The notes beneath the pieces are model-generated. The model worked only from the letters and a program-made list of their open reading frames with translations. It was not told where the DNA came from and did no database searches. A stretch of DNA of 64,000 nt from Rhodoferax sp. OV413 (GTDB lineage: Bacteria > Pseudomonadota > Gammaproteobacteria > Burkholderiales > Burkholderiaceae_C), in contig NZ_FNJA01000006.1 in NCBI RefSeq assembly GCF_900104385.1, positions 62,001-126,000 on the forward strand. The letters are read 5' to 3'. This document shows positions 39,736 to 48,937 of the stretch, piece by piece. Position 1 is the stretch's first letter, and every line of letters starts with the position of its first letter. The translations under genes and the position numbers were made by a program.

Positions 39736-42101
39736 GACTGCACTTGTTGAGCCGGCTGGGGGTAGGGCGCTGGCGCCTGTCGACCCGCATCGTGGCGCTC
39801 TCGCTGTTGCTGTTGTTGCTGGTCCAGACCGCCGGCCTGCTGGTGGTGCGGGCCAGCATAGAGCGCAATGCGCGCGAGCAGATCCGCCACGAACTGCAGC
39901 TGGGCGACCGCGTGTGGCGCCGCCTGCTCGACCAGAACGCCGAAAAGCTGCGCCAGGGCGCGGGCTTGCTGACCGGCGACTTCGGCTTTCGCGCAGCGGT
40001 CAATTCCGACGACATCGAAACCATACGCTCCGCGTTGGACAACCAGGGCGCCCGCATAGGCGCCACCGTCACCGCCTTGCTGGACAACCAGATGGCGCTG
40101 CGGGCCCTCAACGACACGCCGGACAACCCGGCCCTGACCGCAGCCATCGCCGAGATCACCGTGCCGCTGGCCCGCAGCGAGCTGGGGGGCACGGTGGCGC
40201 TGGTCGGCAATACCCCGTACCAGTTCGTGATGGTGCCGCTGCGCGCGCCGCTGGTCATCGGCTGGGTGCTGATGGGCTTCCCCATCGACCAGACCCTGGC
40301 CAACGACATGCTGACTTTGTCGGGCCTGCACGTGGCCATGCTCACCCAGGCCAGGGGCCAGCCGGCGCAGATCGGTCTGTCCACCTTGCCCGATGCCAGC
40401 CTGCAGGCGCTGCAAAGCGCTGGCGGCGCGGTTACCGAGCTGGACAACGACGGCGACACCCTGGTCACCCGGCATGTCGACCTGCAGGCCGTGGGCGGCG
40501 GGGTGCAGACCCTGCTGCTGCGCTCGCTGAACGAGGTGGTGGCGCCGTTCCAGCAGGTGCAGCTGGTGCTGCTGGTGATCACCGTGCTGGGCCTGTTGCT
40601 GTTCGGCCTGGGCAGCACCTGGGCCGCGCGCCGCGTGACCACGCCGCTGAGCGCGCTGGTGCAGGGCGCCGAGCGCCTGGGCCGCGGCGAATACGACCAG
40701 CCGGTGCAATACACCTGGCGGCAGGACGAGATCGGCGACCTGGCGAATGCCTTCGACCGGATGCGCAAGAACATCGCCATCAGCCGCAACGAGATCCAGC
40801 AGCTGGCCTACTGGGACCGACTGACCCGCTTGCCGAACCGGTTGCGCTTTCGCGATACCGTCAAGGAAACCATACTCCAGCGCCGCAACGATGCCGAGGC
40901 GCAGCCGCTGGCCGTCATCACCCTGAACCTGGACCGCTTCAAGCACGTCAACGACATCCTCGGCTACGCGCTGGGCGACCGCCTGCTGATGGCCGTGGCC
41001 GAGCGCCTGCTGCTACGCATGGACGACGGTGCGCTGGTGGCCCGGCTGGGTGGCGACGAGTTCTCGGTGGTGCTGTTCAACGCCAATGCGGACCAGGCCA
41101 TGGAGGCGGCCAAGACCATCGCCAATGCGTTCGAAGCCCCGCTGAGCTTCGACGACCAGACCGTCGACCTGAGCGCCAGCCTGGGCGTGGCCTGCTGGCC
41201 GCAGCACGCCACCGACGTGGACAGCCTGCTGGGCCGGGCCGAGGTGGCGATGTACATCGCCAAGCGCAAGGCCACGGTGTTCGAGCTGTATGACCCGGCG
41301 CTCGACTCGTCCAGCAAGCAGACCTTGTCGCTTCTGTCCGAGCTGCGCTATGCGGTGGAACACCACGAGCTGCGGCTGTTCCTGCAGCCCAAGATCGCGC
41401 TGGACAGCGGCCGGGTCATCGCCGCCGAAGCCCTGGTGCGCTGGCAGCACCCGGTGCGCGGCCTGGTGCCGCCCGATGCCTTTATCCCGTTTGCCGAGCA
41501 GACCGGCTTTGTGCGCCAGCTGACCCTGTGGATGTTCGACGAAGCCGCGCGCCAGTGGGCCGACCTGCAGCAGCCCGGCCTGCCGCTGCGCATGTCCATC
41601 AACCTGTCGACCCGCGACCTGCTGGACCTGGACTTTCCGGCCCGGCTCGATGCGCTGCTGGACAAGCACCAGGTGGCGCCCGACGGCTTCTGCCTGGAGA
41701 TCACCGAAAGCGCCATCATGGACGACCCGCTGCGCGCCGAGGGCACCCTGAAGCGCCTGTCGGACCGCGGCTTCAAGCTGTCGATCGACGACTTCGGCAC
41801 CGGCTACTCGTCGCTGGCCTACCTCAAGCGCCTGCCGGTGGACGAGCTGAAGATCGACAAATCCTTTGTGATGGGCATGGAGAGCGACCCCGACGACGCC
41901 AAGATCGTCCGCTCCACCATCGACCTGGCGCACAACATGGGCCTGAGCGTGGTGGCCGAGGGCGTGGAAAACGCCGCTATCTGGAACCTGCTGCGCGAAC
42001 AGAGCTGCGACGAAGCCCAGGGCTACTACATGAGCCGGCCGTTGCCGGTGGACGGCTTCAAGGCCTGGCGCCAGCGCTGGGCCGAACGAGCCGAGGCTTG
42101 A
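39732..42101 (+). CDS. GGDEF/EAL dual-domain c-di-GMP enzyme with HAMP
   Basis: This is a 789-residue membrane protein. A first helix (residues 20-40) and a second (277-298) flank a periplasmic sensor of about 235 residues. A HAMP linker follows, then GGDEF (intact motif at 440-444) and EAL (AEALVRW at 565-571, with DDFGTGYSSLAYLKRLP further on). Both active sites look complete, so it could make or break c-di-GMP depending on its input. The coupled upstream cupredoxin-like protein would lie on the same side as the sensor domain and may feed it a copper or redox signal (inference). Confidence 0.92.
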   Translation: MRLHLLSRLGVGRWRLSTRIVALSLLLLLLVQTAGLLVVRASIERNAREQIRHELQLGDRVWRRLLDQNAEKLRQGAGLLTGDFGFRAAVNSDDIETIRSALDNQGARIGATVTALLDNQMALRALNDTPDNPALTAAIAEITVPLARSELGGTVALVGNTPYQFVMVPLRAPLVIGWVLMGFPIDQTLANDMLTLSGLHVAMLTQARGQPAQIGLSTLPDASLQALQSAGGAVTELDNDGDTLVTRHVDLQAVGGGVQTLLLRSLNEVVAPFQQVQLVLLVITVLGLLLFGLGSTWAARRVTTPLSALVQGAERLGRGEYDQPVQYTWRQDEIGDLANAFDRMRKNIAISRNEIQQLAYWDRLTRLPNRLRFRDTVKETILQRRNDAEAQPLAVITLNLDRFKHVNDILGYALGDRLLMAVAERLLLRMDDGALVARLGGDEFSVVLFNANADQAMEAAKTIANAFEAPLSFDDQTVDLSASLGVACWPQHATDVDSLLGRAEVAMYIAKRKATVFELYDPALDSSSKQTLSLLSELRYAVEHHELRLFLQPKIALDSGRVIAAEALVRWQHPVRGLVPPDAFIPFAEQTGFVRQLTLWMFDEAARQWADLQQPGLPLRMSINLSTRDLLDLDFPARLDALLDKHQVAPDGFCLEITESAIMDDPLRAEGTLKRLSDRGFKLSIDDFGTGYSSLAYLKRLPVDELKIDKSFVMGMESDPDDAKIVRSTIDLAHNMGLSVVAEGVENAAIWNLLREQSCDEAQGYYMSRPLPVDGFKAWRQRWAERAEA

Positions 42102-42167
42102 GCCGTTGCCAGCCGGTGCAGAATGCGCGCAACAGCATCCGACTTACAACCCTGGAAATTCCCCTTC

Positions 42168-42386
42168 ATGAACTCTCTCAAACTCGTCGCCGTGGTCCTG
42201 ATTGCCGCCGGCGTACTCGCCCTGGTCTACGGCGGCTTCAGCTACACCAAGGAAACCACCGCGGTGAAGCTCGGCCCGCTGGAGCTGTCGGTGAAAGAAA
42301 AAGAAACCGTCAACGTGCCGCTGTGGGCCGGCGTCGGCGCCATCGTGGTGGGGGGCTTGCTGCTGGTGGTCGGCGGCAAGAAGTAA
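42168..42386 (+). CDS. Small two-helix membrane protein, unknown function
   Basis: This is a 72-residue protein with two membrane segments (LVAVVLIAAGVLALVYGG and AGVGAIVVGGLLLVVGG) and a short polar link containing KLGPLELSVKEKETVNVP. This arrangement is conserved among small proteobacterial membrane proteins without assigned function. It follows the GGDEF/EAL gene by 66 bp on the same strand. A dispersed repeat lies just downstream. Confidence 0.7.
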   Translation: MNSLKLVAVVLIAAGVLALVYGGFSYTKETTAVKLGPLELSVKEKETVNVPLWAGVGAIVVGGLLLVVGGKK

Positions 42387-42408
42387 AACTGCTTTTGCTA
42401 TCTAAAAC

Positions 42409-42446
42409 GTAGCTGCTGGTGCAGGTACTACCTGCGCCAAAGGCCT
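42409..42446 (+). repeat. Dispersed hairpin repeat, family 1, copy 8
   Basis: GTAGCTGCTGGTGCAGGTAC, then TACCTGCGCCAAAGGCC. It lies between the small membrane protein and the convergent EamA transporter gene. Confidence 0.8.
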
Positions 42447-42461
42447 AAAAGGCTTGCATAT

Positions 42462-43406
42462 TCAGGCCGGCAGCTGCTGCGTCTGCACGGCGGGCTGGCG
42501 GTTCACCAGCACGATGCCAGTGCCGACCAGCGCCATCGCCGCCAGCAACCCGGCCGACAACGGCTCGCCCAGCCACCAGGCGCCAAACAGCAGCGCGAAC
42601 ACCGGCGTCAGGAACACGAACACCGACATCCGCGTGGCCGGGTAGTGGGCCAGCATCCACATCCAGGCCAGGTAGCTGACAAAGCCGCCGACCAGCGCCT
42701 GCAGCAGCAGCGAGCCGGCGGCGAAGGCGCTGAAGTCCAGGGTCCAGGCCTCGCCCAGCGCCCAGGACACCACCGGCAGCACGGCCGCGCTCACGCCCAC
42801 CTGGTAGAGCAGCTGTTTTTCGGGCGCTACGCGGGCGAACGAGGTGGTGCGTATCACCACCGTGGTCAGTCCCCACATCAGCCCCGCCAGCAGACCCAGC
42901 GCATCGCCGAACCAGCCCAGCGGGTAGGCGCTGCCCGCGGGATGGCTGAACAGGCCTTCGCCCATGGCCAGCGCCATGCCGGCAAACGCGCAGCCCAGGC
43001 CCAGCCATTGCCAGCCGCGCAGCCGCTCGCCGGGTACAAAGCGCGGCAACAGCAGCGCCACCCAGAACGGCGCGCTGTACAGGAACACCGTCAACCGCGA
43101 GGCCAGCGTGTATTGCAGCCCTGCATGGATGCAGGCAAATTCGGCGGCGAACAGCGCGCCGGCCAGCAGCCCGAAGCGCCAGGCCCCGGCCGGCTCGCTG
43201 CCCAGCCCCAGGCGCACGCCGCGCCAGCGGCACCAGGTGGCCACCGCCAGGCTGGACACGGCAAAGCGCAGGCAGGCCTGGAACACCGGTGGCACCTCGG
43301 CCATGGTGGCTTTGACCAGCACCTGCTGGAAGCCCCAGAACATGCAGCAGGCCAGCAGCAGGGCGATGGCGAAGGGGTCGAGATGGCTTTTGCGGGGGGT
43401 GGGCAT
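42462..43406 (-). CDS. EamA/DMT-family transporter
   Basis: This is a 314-residue membrane protein with ten predicted helices in two repeats of the EamA type. The first repeat opens ALLLACCMFWGFQQVLVKAT and the second starts near LGLLAGLMWGLTTVVIR. Members export or import amino acids and other metabolites; the substrate cannot be read from sequence. It is divergent from a LysE-type exporter gene, with 87 bp between starts. A longer open frame exists upstream, but the ATG at 43406 gives the standard family N-terminus. Confidence 0.85.
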   Translation of the reverse strand: MPTPRKSHLDPFAIALLLACCMFWGFQQVLVKATMAEVPPVFQACLRFAVSSLAVATWCRWRGVRLGLGSEPAGAWRFGLLAGALFAAEFACIHAGLQYTLASRLTVFLYSAPFWVALLLPRFVPGERLRGWQWLGLGCAFAGMALAMGEGLFSHPAGSAYPLGWFGDALGLLAGLMWGLTTVVIRTTSFARVAPEKQLLYQVGVSAAVLPVVSWALGEAWTLDFSAFAAGSLLLQALVGGFVSYLAWMWMLAHYPATRMSVFVFLTPVFALLFGAWWLGEPLSAGLLAAMALVGTGIVLVNRQPAVQTQQLPA

Positions 43407-43493
43407 GGTCCATTATCGGGGCCGCCCCGGGGCGCATAATTTGCCCGCGCCGACACTTTGCCGCGGAGTTGCGCCACTTTTCAAAAGGGTTTT

Positions 43494-44120
43494 ATGCCGT
43501 CTCTGGATACCTGCATCGCTTTCTTTGGCCTGTCCCTGGTGCTAGGCTTTACGCCCGGCCCAGACAATATTTTTGTGCTGATGCAGTCGGCCACGCAGGG
43601 CCGCAAGGCGGGGTTTGTGGTGACCCTGGGCCTGTGTGCGGGCCTGGTGGTGCATACCCTGGCGGTGGCGCTCGGCCTGGCGGCGGTGTTTGCCGCATCG
43701 GCCACCGCCTTCACCGTGCTCAAGGTGCTGGGTGCTACCTATTTGGCCTACCTGGCCTGGCAGGCGTTCCGCGCGCCGGTCGGGCCGCTGGCCCTGCAGA
43801 CCGATCAGCAGCCCAGCCTGTTGCGCATGTTTGTGCGCGGCTGGGTGATGAACCTGACCAATCCCAAGGTGGTGTTCTTCTTCCTGGCGCTGCTGCCACA
43901 GTTCGTCCATGCCGAGCGCGGCGCGATTGCGTTGCAGCTGTGCGTGCTGGGCGGCATCTTCATCGCTGCCACCCTGGTGGCGTTCGGCACGATCACCTAC
44001 TTCGCGGCGGCGGTCAGCAGCGGGCTGCGCAGCTCGGCGTTGGCGCAGCGCTGGCTGAACCGGGTGGCGGGCACGGTGTTCCTGGGCATGGCGGCGCGGC
44101 TGGCGTTGGCCGAACGCTAG
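43494..44120 (+). CDS. LysE/RhtB-family amino acid exporter
   Basis: This is a 208-residue protein with six helices and the family signature GFTPGPDNIFVLMQSATQG near the N-terminus, plus the second motif MNLTNPKVVFFFLALLPQF. Such proteins export amino acids or homoserine lactone-like compounds. The ATG at 43494 is chosen because it starts the conserved first helix. It is divergent from the EamA transporter. The 120 bp after it (44121-44242) contains an AT-rich hairpin-like stretch (TCCGCATATGGATATCCGC) and no other gene. Confidence 0.88.
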   Translation: MPSLDTCIAFFGLSLVLGFTPGPDNIFVLMQSATQGRKAGFVVTLGLCAGLVVHTLAVALGLAAVFAASATAFTVLKVLGATYLAYLAWQAFRAPVGPLALQTDQQPSLLRMFVRGWVMNLTNPKVVFFFLALLPQFVHAERGAIALQLCVLGGIFIAATLVAFGTITYFAAAVSSGLRSSALAQRWLNRVAGTVFLGMAARLALAER

Positions 44121-44242
44121 TCTGCTATTGAAGAAAAGCCTGCAAGGCTGAAATCCGCATATGGATATCCGCAGGCCTTCGTTGCCGGCGGCGGGTGGGG
44201 GTGCTGGAATGCGGGGTTGTTTTCTACACCCTCTGCCATTCC

Positions 44243-45172
44243 ATGAAGCGCTTTATTTCTTTTGCCACCCGGGCCCTGGGCCTGGGCCTGCTTGCCGCCG
44301 CGGCCACCGCCGCCCTGGCCCAACCTGTGACCCTGCGCGTAGGCGACCAGCGTGGCAATGCCCGCGCGGTGATGGAGGCCGCCGGCGTGCTGCAAAACCT
44401 GCCGTACAAGGTGGAGTGGAGCGAGTTCCCGAACGCCGCGCCCCTGCTGGAAGCCTTGCGCGCTGACGCCATCGACGCCGGCTCGGTGGGCGACGCACCG
44501 CTGACCTTTGCCGCCGCCGCCGGCCTGCAGGCCAAGGCCATTTTTGCCTCGTCCTACGACGGCAATGCGGTGCTGGTGGCGAATGCCGCGCCCTACAAGA
44601 GCATCGCCGACCTGAAGGGCAAGCGCATCGCCGTGGTCAAGGGCTCATCCGGCCATAACCTGCTGCTGCAGGTGCTGACCAAGGCCGGGCTGAGCCCGGA
44701 TGCGGTGACCCTGGCCTTCCTGGCACCGTCCGAAGCTACGCTGGCCCTGACCCAGGGCTCGGTGGACGCGGTGGTGACCTGGGAGCCCTATGTGTCGTTC
44801 GCCACGCAGAAGTCTGGCGCGCGCATCTTGGTCGACGGCAAGAGCTACCCCGCGGTGTCGTACTTCGTGGCCTCCGACAAGGCCATCAAGGACAAGAAGG
44901 ATGCGCTGAAGGACTTCGTGGCGCGCAACGCCCAGGCCCGCACCTGGGGCCAGACCCATGTCGAGCCCTATTCCAAGCAAATCGCCAAGCTGGTCGGCAT
45001 TCCCGAAGACGTGGCCCTGGCCAAGCAACGCCGTGAAGGCCATGCACCGCTGAAGATCGACGACAGCATTCTGCGTCTGCAGCAGGCCACGGTCGACCTG
45101 TACGTGGCCTCCGGCCTGATCCCCAAGCGCCTGGAAGCGCAGCAACTGCTCGACACCTCGTTCAATCCATGA
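44243..45172 (+). CDS. SsuA-like ABC substrate-binding protein
   Basis: This is a 309-residue periplasmic protein with a Sec signal peptide (cleavage at ALAQ). It belongs to the nitrate/sulfonate/taurine-binding family: VTLRVGDQRGNARAVMEA, VEWSEFPNAAPLLEAL, GDAPLTFA, then VVTWEPYVSFA. By homology it binds an alkanesulfonate or similar sulfur source. Its stop overlaps the next start (ATGA), coupling it to a flavin-dependent monooxygenase. No permease or ATPase gene accompanies it, which is unusual for an ssu-type operon. Confidence 0.87.
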   Translation: MKRFISFATRALGLGLLAAAATAALAQPVTLRVGDQRGNARAVMEAAGVLQNLPYKVEWSEFPNAAPLLEALRADAIDAGSVGDAPLTFAAAAGLQAKAIFASSYDGNAVLVANAAPYKSIADLKGKRIAVVKGSSGHNLLLQVLTKAGLSPDAVTLAFLAPSEATLALTQGSVDAVVTWEPYVSFATQKSGARILVDGKSYPAVSYFVASDKAIKDKKDALKDFVARNAQARTWGQTHVEPYSKQIAKLVGIPEDVALAKQRREGHAPLKIDDSILRLQQATVDLYVASGLIPKRLEAQQLLDTSFNP

Positions 45173-46521
45173 GCGCGGCCGGCGACGGCCGCCAGATGCA
45201 TCTTGCGCTGTATCTGAGCGAGGTCGGCAGCCAGCTCGGCGCCTGGCGCCATTCGCTGGCCGGCAGCACCGCGCCGCTGGACTGGCGCTTCTACAAAGAC
45301 ATGGCGCAGCAGGCCGAAGCCGCCTGCCTGGACATGATTTTCCTGGCCGATAAATTGTCGGTCGACGACGTGTATGGCGGCGACTTCGCGGCCACCGTCA
45401 GCGCGCGCGCGCTGCCCCAGCATGCCGAGCCGCTGAGCGTGATGGCCTCGCTGGTCGGCGCGACTTCGCAGATCGGCCTGGCCGCCACCGTGTCGGCCAC
45501 CTACAGCCAGCCCTACACGACGGCCCGCATGCTGGCCACCATCGACCATTTGAGCGGCGGCCGGGTTGGCTGGAACGTGGTCACCTCGGTCAGCGACGGC
45601 GAGGCGCGCAACTACGGCCAGGCCCAGCACCTGGGCCACGACCCGCGCTACGACAAGGCGCAGGAGTTCGTCGCCCTGGTAAAAAAGCTCTGGGACAGCT
45701 GGGAGGACGACTGGCTGGTCCGCGACCGCGCCAACGGCATTTACGGCGACCCCAGCAAGCTGCACCGCGTGGACCACGACGGCGCCTGGTTCCAGGTGCG
45801 TGGCCCGCTGAATGTGCCGCGGCCACCGCAAGGGCATCCGGTGCAGATCCAGGCCGGCGTGTCGAGCAACTTCGAGCGTACCGCGCTGGAGCAGGCCGAG
45901 GTGATTTTTGCGGTGCAACCCACGCTGGAGAAAGCCCGCGATTTCTACGCGCGTTTCAAGCAGCAGCTGCAGACCGTGGGCCGCAGCCCCGACAGCCTGA
46001 AGGTGCTGCCCGGCATCGTGCCCATTGTCGGCCAGACCCGGCAAGACGCGCTGGACCTGCAGCGCGAGCTGAACGACAGCGTGCTGCCCCAGGCTGCGCT
46101 GACCTTCATGTCGGCCAGCATGAACCACGACCTGGCGCAGTACGAACTGCACGCCCCAGTGCCCGACATTGCCGCGCGCATCACCGGCAGCAAAGGGCGC
46201 TTCCAGGCGGTGTTGCAAAAGGCCTTGGACGAGAAACTGACCCTGGCCCAGCTGGGCGTGTGGTACGCGCAAAGCCTGTCGTTCTTTGCACCCATTGGCA
46301 CGGCCGAAGAGGTGGCCGACCAGTTGATCACCTGGCACAGCGAACGCGCTTGCGACGGCTTTGTGGTGCTGCCGGCCATCATGCCGCTGGGCGCCAACGA
46401 CTTTTTGCAGCAGGTGGTGCCGGTGCTGCAGCAGCGCGGCGCTTTCCGCACCGGGTACCCGGGCAGCACCCTGCGCGAGACCCTGGGCCTGCAGGTGCCG
46501 GCGAACCAGTTTGCTACTTAA
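45169..46521 (+). CDS. LLM-class flavin-dependent monooxygenase (NtaA/SnaA/DszA type)
   Basis: This is a 450-residue TIM-barrel monooxygenase. Family features are HLALYLSEVGSQLGAWRHS near the start, DMIFLADKLSV, TVSATYSQPYTTARMLATID, HLSGGRVGWNVVTS and DKAQEFV. This subgroup uses reduced FMN to oxygenate sulfur or nitrogen compounds (dibenzothiophene sulfone, nitrilotriacetate and similar). With the coupled SsuA-like binding protein, use of an organosulfur nutrient is the likely role. The stop codon lies at the edge of a dispersed repeat. Confidence 0.9.
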   Translation: MSAAGDGRQMHLALYLSEVGSQLGAWRHSLAGSTAPLDWRFYKDMAQQAEAACLDMIFLADKLSVDDVYGGDFAATVSARALPQHAEPLSVMASLVGATSQIGLAATVSATYSQPYTTARMLATIDHLSGGRVGWNVVTSVSDGEARNYGQAQHLGHDPRYDKAQEFVALVKKLWDSWEDDWLVRDRANGIYGDPSKLHRVDHDGAWFQVRGPLNVPRPPQGHPVQIQAGVSSNFERTALEQAEVIFAVQPTLEKARDFYARFKQQLQTVGRSPDSLKVLPGIVPIVGQTRQDALDLQRELNDSVLPQAALTFMSASMNHDLAQYELHAPVPDIAARITGSKGRFQAVLQKALDEKLTLAQLGVWYAQSLSFFAPIGTAEEVADQLITWHSERACDGFVVLPAIMPLGANDFLQQVVPVLQQRGAFRTGYPGSTLRETLGLQVPANQFAT

Positions 46522-46566
46522 AACATAGCTGGTAGCGCAGATACAGGCTGCGCAGAAGGCCTAAAA
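46511..46566 (+). repeat. Dispersed hairpin repeat, family 1, copy 9
   Basis: TTGCTACTTAAAACATAGCT, then GGTAGCGCAG and CTGCGCAGAAGGCC. Its first bases contain the stop codon of the monooxygenase gene. Confidence 0.7.
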
Positions 46567-46589
46567 GACTGCGATACTTCTACCGGTTG

Positions 46590-48032
46590 TTAGTCGGCCT
46601 GCGCTGCCGTGTCGCGCACCGCCAAGGGCGCCATGCTGGCCGTGCCCTTGCCGTTGCGCTTGCTTTCATACAAGGCCTGGTCGGCGCGGTCCATCAGATT
46701 GGGCAGGCTCTCTACCGTGCCGCCCAGGAAGATCGCCACGCCGATGCTGGCGCCCATGGACACATGCTCGCCGTTGTCCAGCCCCACGGGGGTGAGCATG
46801 GTTTGCAGCACCTTGTGCGCCACCTCCATCGCCGCCTCGGGCGACGACACCGCATTCAGCACCAGCGCAAATTCGTCGCCACCGATGCGGGCCGCCGTGT
46901 CATTGGCACGGGCCAGGCCCTGCAAGCGCTGGCCCACGCGCGCCAGCACCTGGTCGCCACTGCGGTGCCCCAGGCTGTCGTTGACCGGTTTGAAGCCATC
47001 CAGGTCGATCAGCAGCAAGGCACCCGGGCGGTGGTCGCGGTGCGCCGTCAGCACCGCCTGCGACAAGCGGTCTTCAAACAGGCGGCGGTTGGGCAGGCCG
47101 GTCAAACGGTCGTGGCTGGCCAGCGCCAGCACCTGCTGGTGCGCACGCATCAGGCGCGCACCCAGCAAGCCCAGCAGCACCGCAAAGGCGTACGACAGCC
47201 ACACCACCAGCGTGGGGGCGCTACCGGCGGCACGCCAACCACCGTTGGGCACGGCCCCCAGCAGCCAGCTACCGCCGCCGGGCAGGGGCACCTCCAGCGT
47301 GACCGGGTTTGCATCGAACAGATCCGCGTGCCCCAAAAACACCGCACCGCCGGCACCGGTGGCGTCCTTGCCGCGTGCCGCCACCTGGAAGCCCATCTGG
47401 TCGGTCGTCAGGCCCACGTCGGCGAACAAGGTGTCGGCGTTCATCGTCAGCGACACGATGCCCCAGTACGCGGGCTCGGGGTTGTGCTTGCCGTCCAGCA
47501 CCGGCGGCAGGAACACCGGCGTGCGGCTGGTAATGCCCAGCCCGCCCTGCACCAGTTGGATCGGCCCGGCCACCACGGTGCGGCGGGTCTGGATGGCGCG
47601 TTCCACCGCACCGCGCTGCTGCGGGTTGTCCATGTAGCGCAGGCCCAGGGCTTTCTCGTTGCCCAGGCGCGGATAAATGTCGGTAATGACGTTGTCGGGC
47701 GCCAGGGCCAGGTTGCGGATATTGCGCTGGCGCTCCAGCAGGCGCCCCACCACGGTGGCAAAAATGTCGGGCGGCATACGCCCCTGCGCAGCCACAAATG
47801 CGGCCACGGTTTCTGGAACCGACAGGGTGCTCTGCAGCTGCCGGTCCATGCGGTCGCGGATCTGCAGCAAATGGTTTTGTGCCTGCACCGCGATTTCGGC
47901 CCGCGCCTTGGTGTGCGAGATGTTGATCACCACCCAGGCCAGCGAGGTGGCCAGGGCCATGCCGACAACGCCTACGATCAGCGGCAAATAGCGGTAGCGA
48001 ATCCAGTTGGCAGGAAGACGGTTGGAGGGCAT
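46590..48032 (-). CDS. CHASE-domain diguanylate cyclase (GGDEF)
   Basis: This is a 480-residue membrane protein. One N-terminal helix (about residues 18-38) is followed by a periplasmic CHASE sensor (LERQRNIRNLALAPDNVITD, PVFLPPV, YWGIVSL), a second helix (LVVWLSYAFAVLLGLLGA) and a GGDEF domain. The intact motif is at 384-388 (RIGGDEFAL), with DLDGFKPVND upstream, so it should be active. CHASE domains sense small extracellular ligands. The ATG at 48032 is preferred; a TTG six codons upstream is possible. The gene stands alone. Confidence 0.92.
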   Translation of the reverse strand: MPSNRLPANWIRYRYLPLIVGVVGMALATSLAWVVINISHTKARAEIAVQAQNHLLQIRDRMDRQLQSTLSVPETVAAFVAAQGRMPPDIFATVVGRLLERQRNIRNLALAPDNVITDIYPRLGNEKALGLRYMDNPQQRGAVERAIQTRRTVVAGPIQLVQGGLGITSRTPVFLPPVLDGKHNPEPAYWGIVSLTMNADTLFADVGLTTDQMGFQVAARGKDATGAGGAVFLGHADLFDANPVTLEVPLPGGGSWLLGAVPNGGWRAAGSAPTLVVWLSYAFAVLLGLLGARLMRAHQQVLALASHDRLTGLPNRRLFEDRLSQAVLTAHRDHRPGALLLIDLDGFKPVNDSLGHRSGDQVLARVGQRLQGLARANDTAARIGGDEFALVLNAVSSPEAAMEVAHKVLQTMLTPVGLDNGEHVSMGASIGVAIFLGGTVESLPNLMDRADQALYESKRNGKGTASMAPLAVRDTAAQAD

Positions 48033-48081
48033 CTGGCGTGGCGTGGTCAAAACCCGAGTTTATTCACCATCGAGGCGGGCG

Positions 48082-48492
48082 CTAGCGGCGTTCCAGCCAC
48101 TCGAACAAACCCATGCCCGCCAGCATCGCGGCCACGAACACCAGCGCCTTGCCCGCGCCCATCCCCAAACCCACCAGCGCCGGCCCCGGGCAGAAGCCGG
48201 CGACGCCCCAGCCCACGCCAAACAGCAAGCTGCCGATGACCAGGCGGCAGTCGATCCGGCGGGCGCTGGGCAGCTGCATGGGTGCGCCCAGCAGGGAGTG
48301 GCTGCGCCGCCGGGCCAGGGCAAAAGCTACGGCGGCCACGGCGATGGCACCGGCCATCACAAACGCCAGCGACGGGTCCCACACGCCGGCAACATCCAGA
48401 AAACCCAGCACCTTGGCAGGGTTCGCCATGCCGGAGACGATCAGGCCCAGGCCAAACACCAGGCCCGAGAGCAAAGAGGCAAAAACAAGCAT
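48082..48492 (-). CDS. YeeE/YedE-family sulfur transport protein, second half
   Basis: This is a 136-residue membrane protein with four helices and the conserved Cys motif [15 protein letters not shown]. It matches the second of the paired half-size YeeE/YedE (PmpB-like) proteins that import or handle thiosulfate and related sulfur species. It is the last gene of a three-gene unit with its partner half (48503-48937) and a BigR-type regulator. The gap to the partner is 10 bp. Confidence 0.85.
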   Translation of the reverse strand: MLVFASLLSGLVFGLGLIVSGMANPAKVLGFLDVAGVWDPSLAFVMAGAIAVAAVAFALARRRSHSLLGAPMQLPSARRIDCRLVIGSLLFGVGWGVAGFCPGPALVGLGMGAGKALVFVAAMLAGMGLFEWLERR

Positions 48493-48502
48493 CGTGGACT
48501 CC

Positions 48503-48937
48503 TCAGGCGACTAGCAGGTGGCGCAGCACGAACACCGTGGCAAAGCCCGCGGCCATGAAAGCGGCCGTAGCCACCATGGAGCGCGGCGACAGGCGCGACA
48601 GCCCGCATACGCCGTGCCCGCTGGTGCAGCCCGCGCCATAGCGCGTGCCCACGCCCACCAGCAGCCCGGCAGCCACCAGCGTGCCGTAGCCGGCGTCGAT
48701 CTGCAGCACCGGCAGCGCCGCGAACAGCCCATAGGCCAGCGGTGCACCCACCAGCCCACCCACAAACGCCAGCCGCCAAGCCACATCGCCCCGGCGTGGC
48801 ACCAGCAGCCCGCCCAACACGCCGCTGATGCCGGCAATCCGCCCGTTCAGCAGCACGAACAGCGCTGCGGCCAGGCCGATCAACGCACCGCCGCCCAGCG
48901 CAGCCAGCGGGGTGAAATGGTTCCAGTCCAGGGTCAT
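48503..48937 (-). CDS. YeeE/YedE-family sulfur transport protein, first half
   Basis: This is a 144-residue membrane protein with the YeeE signature [21 protein letters not shown], holding two cysteines. It pairs with the half-size protein downstream to form a complete transporter-like unit (PmpA/PmpB). An AGGAGG ribosome site precedes the ATG at 48937, which overlaps the stop of the regulator gene by four bases. Role by family: movement of sulfur compounds across the inner membrane, regulated by persulfide. Confidence 0.87.
   Translation of the reverse strand: MTLDWNHFTPLAALGGGALIGLAAALFVLLNGRIAGISGVLGGLLVPRRGDVAWRLAFVGGLVGAPLAYGLFAALPVLQIDAGYGTLVAAGLLVGVGTRYGAGCTSGHGVCGLSRLSPRSMVATAAFMAAGFATVFVLRHLLVA

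Noticed and set aside
44121-44242. A further family 1 repeat copy after the LysE-type gene
   Set aside because: It has GCTATTG and a small palindrome, but the GCGCAGG/CCTGCGC core is absent, so membership cannot be supported.
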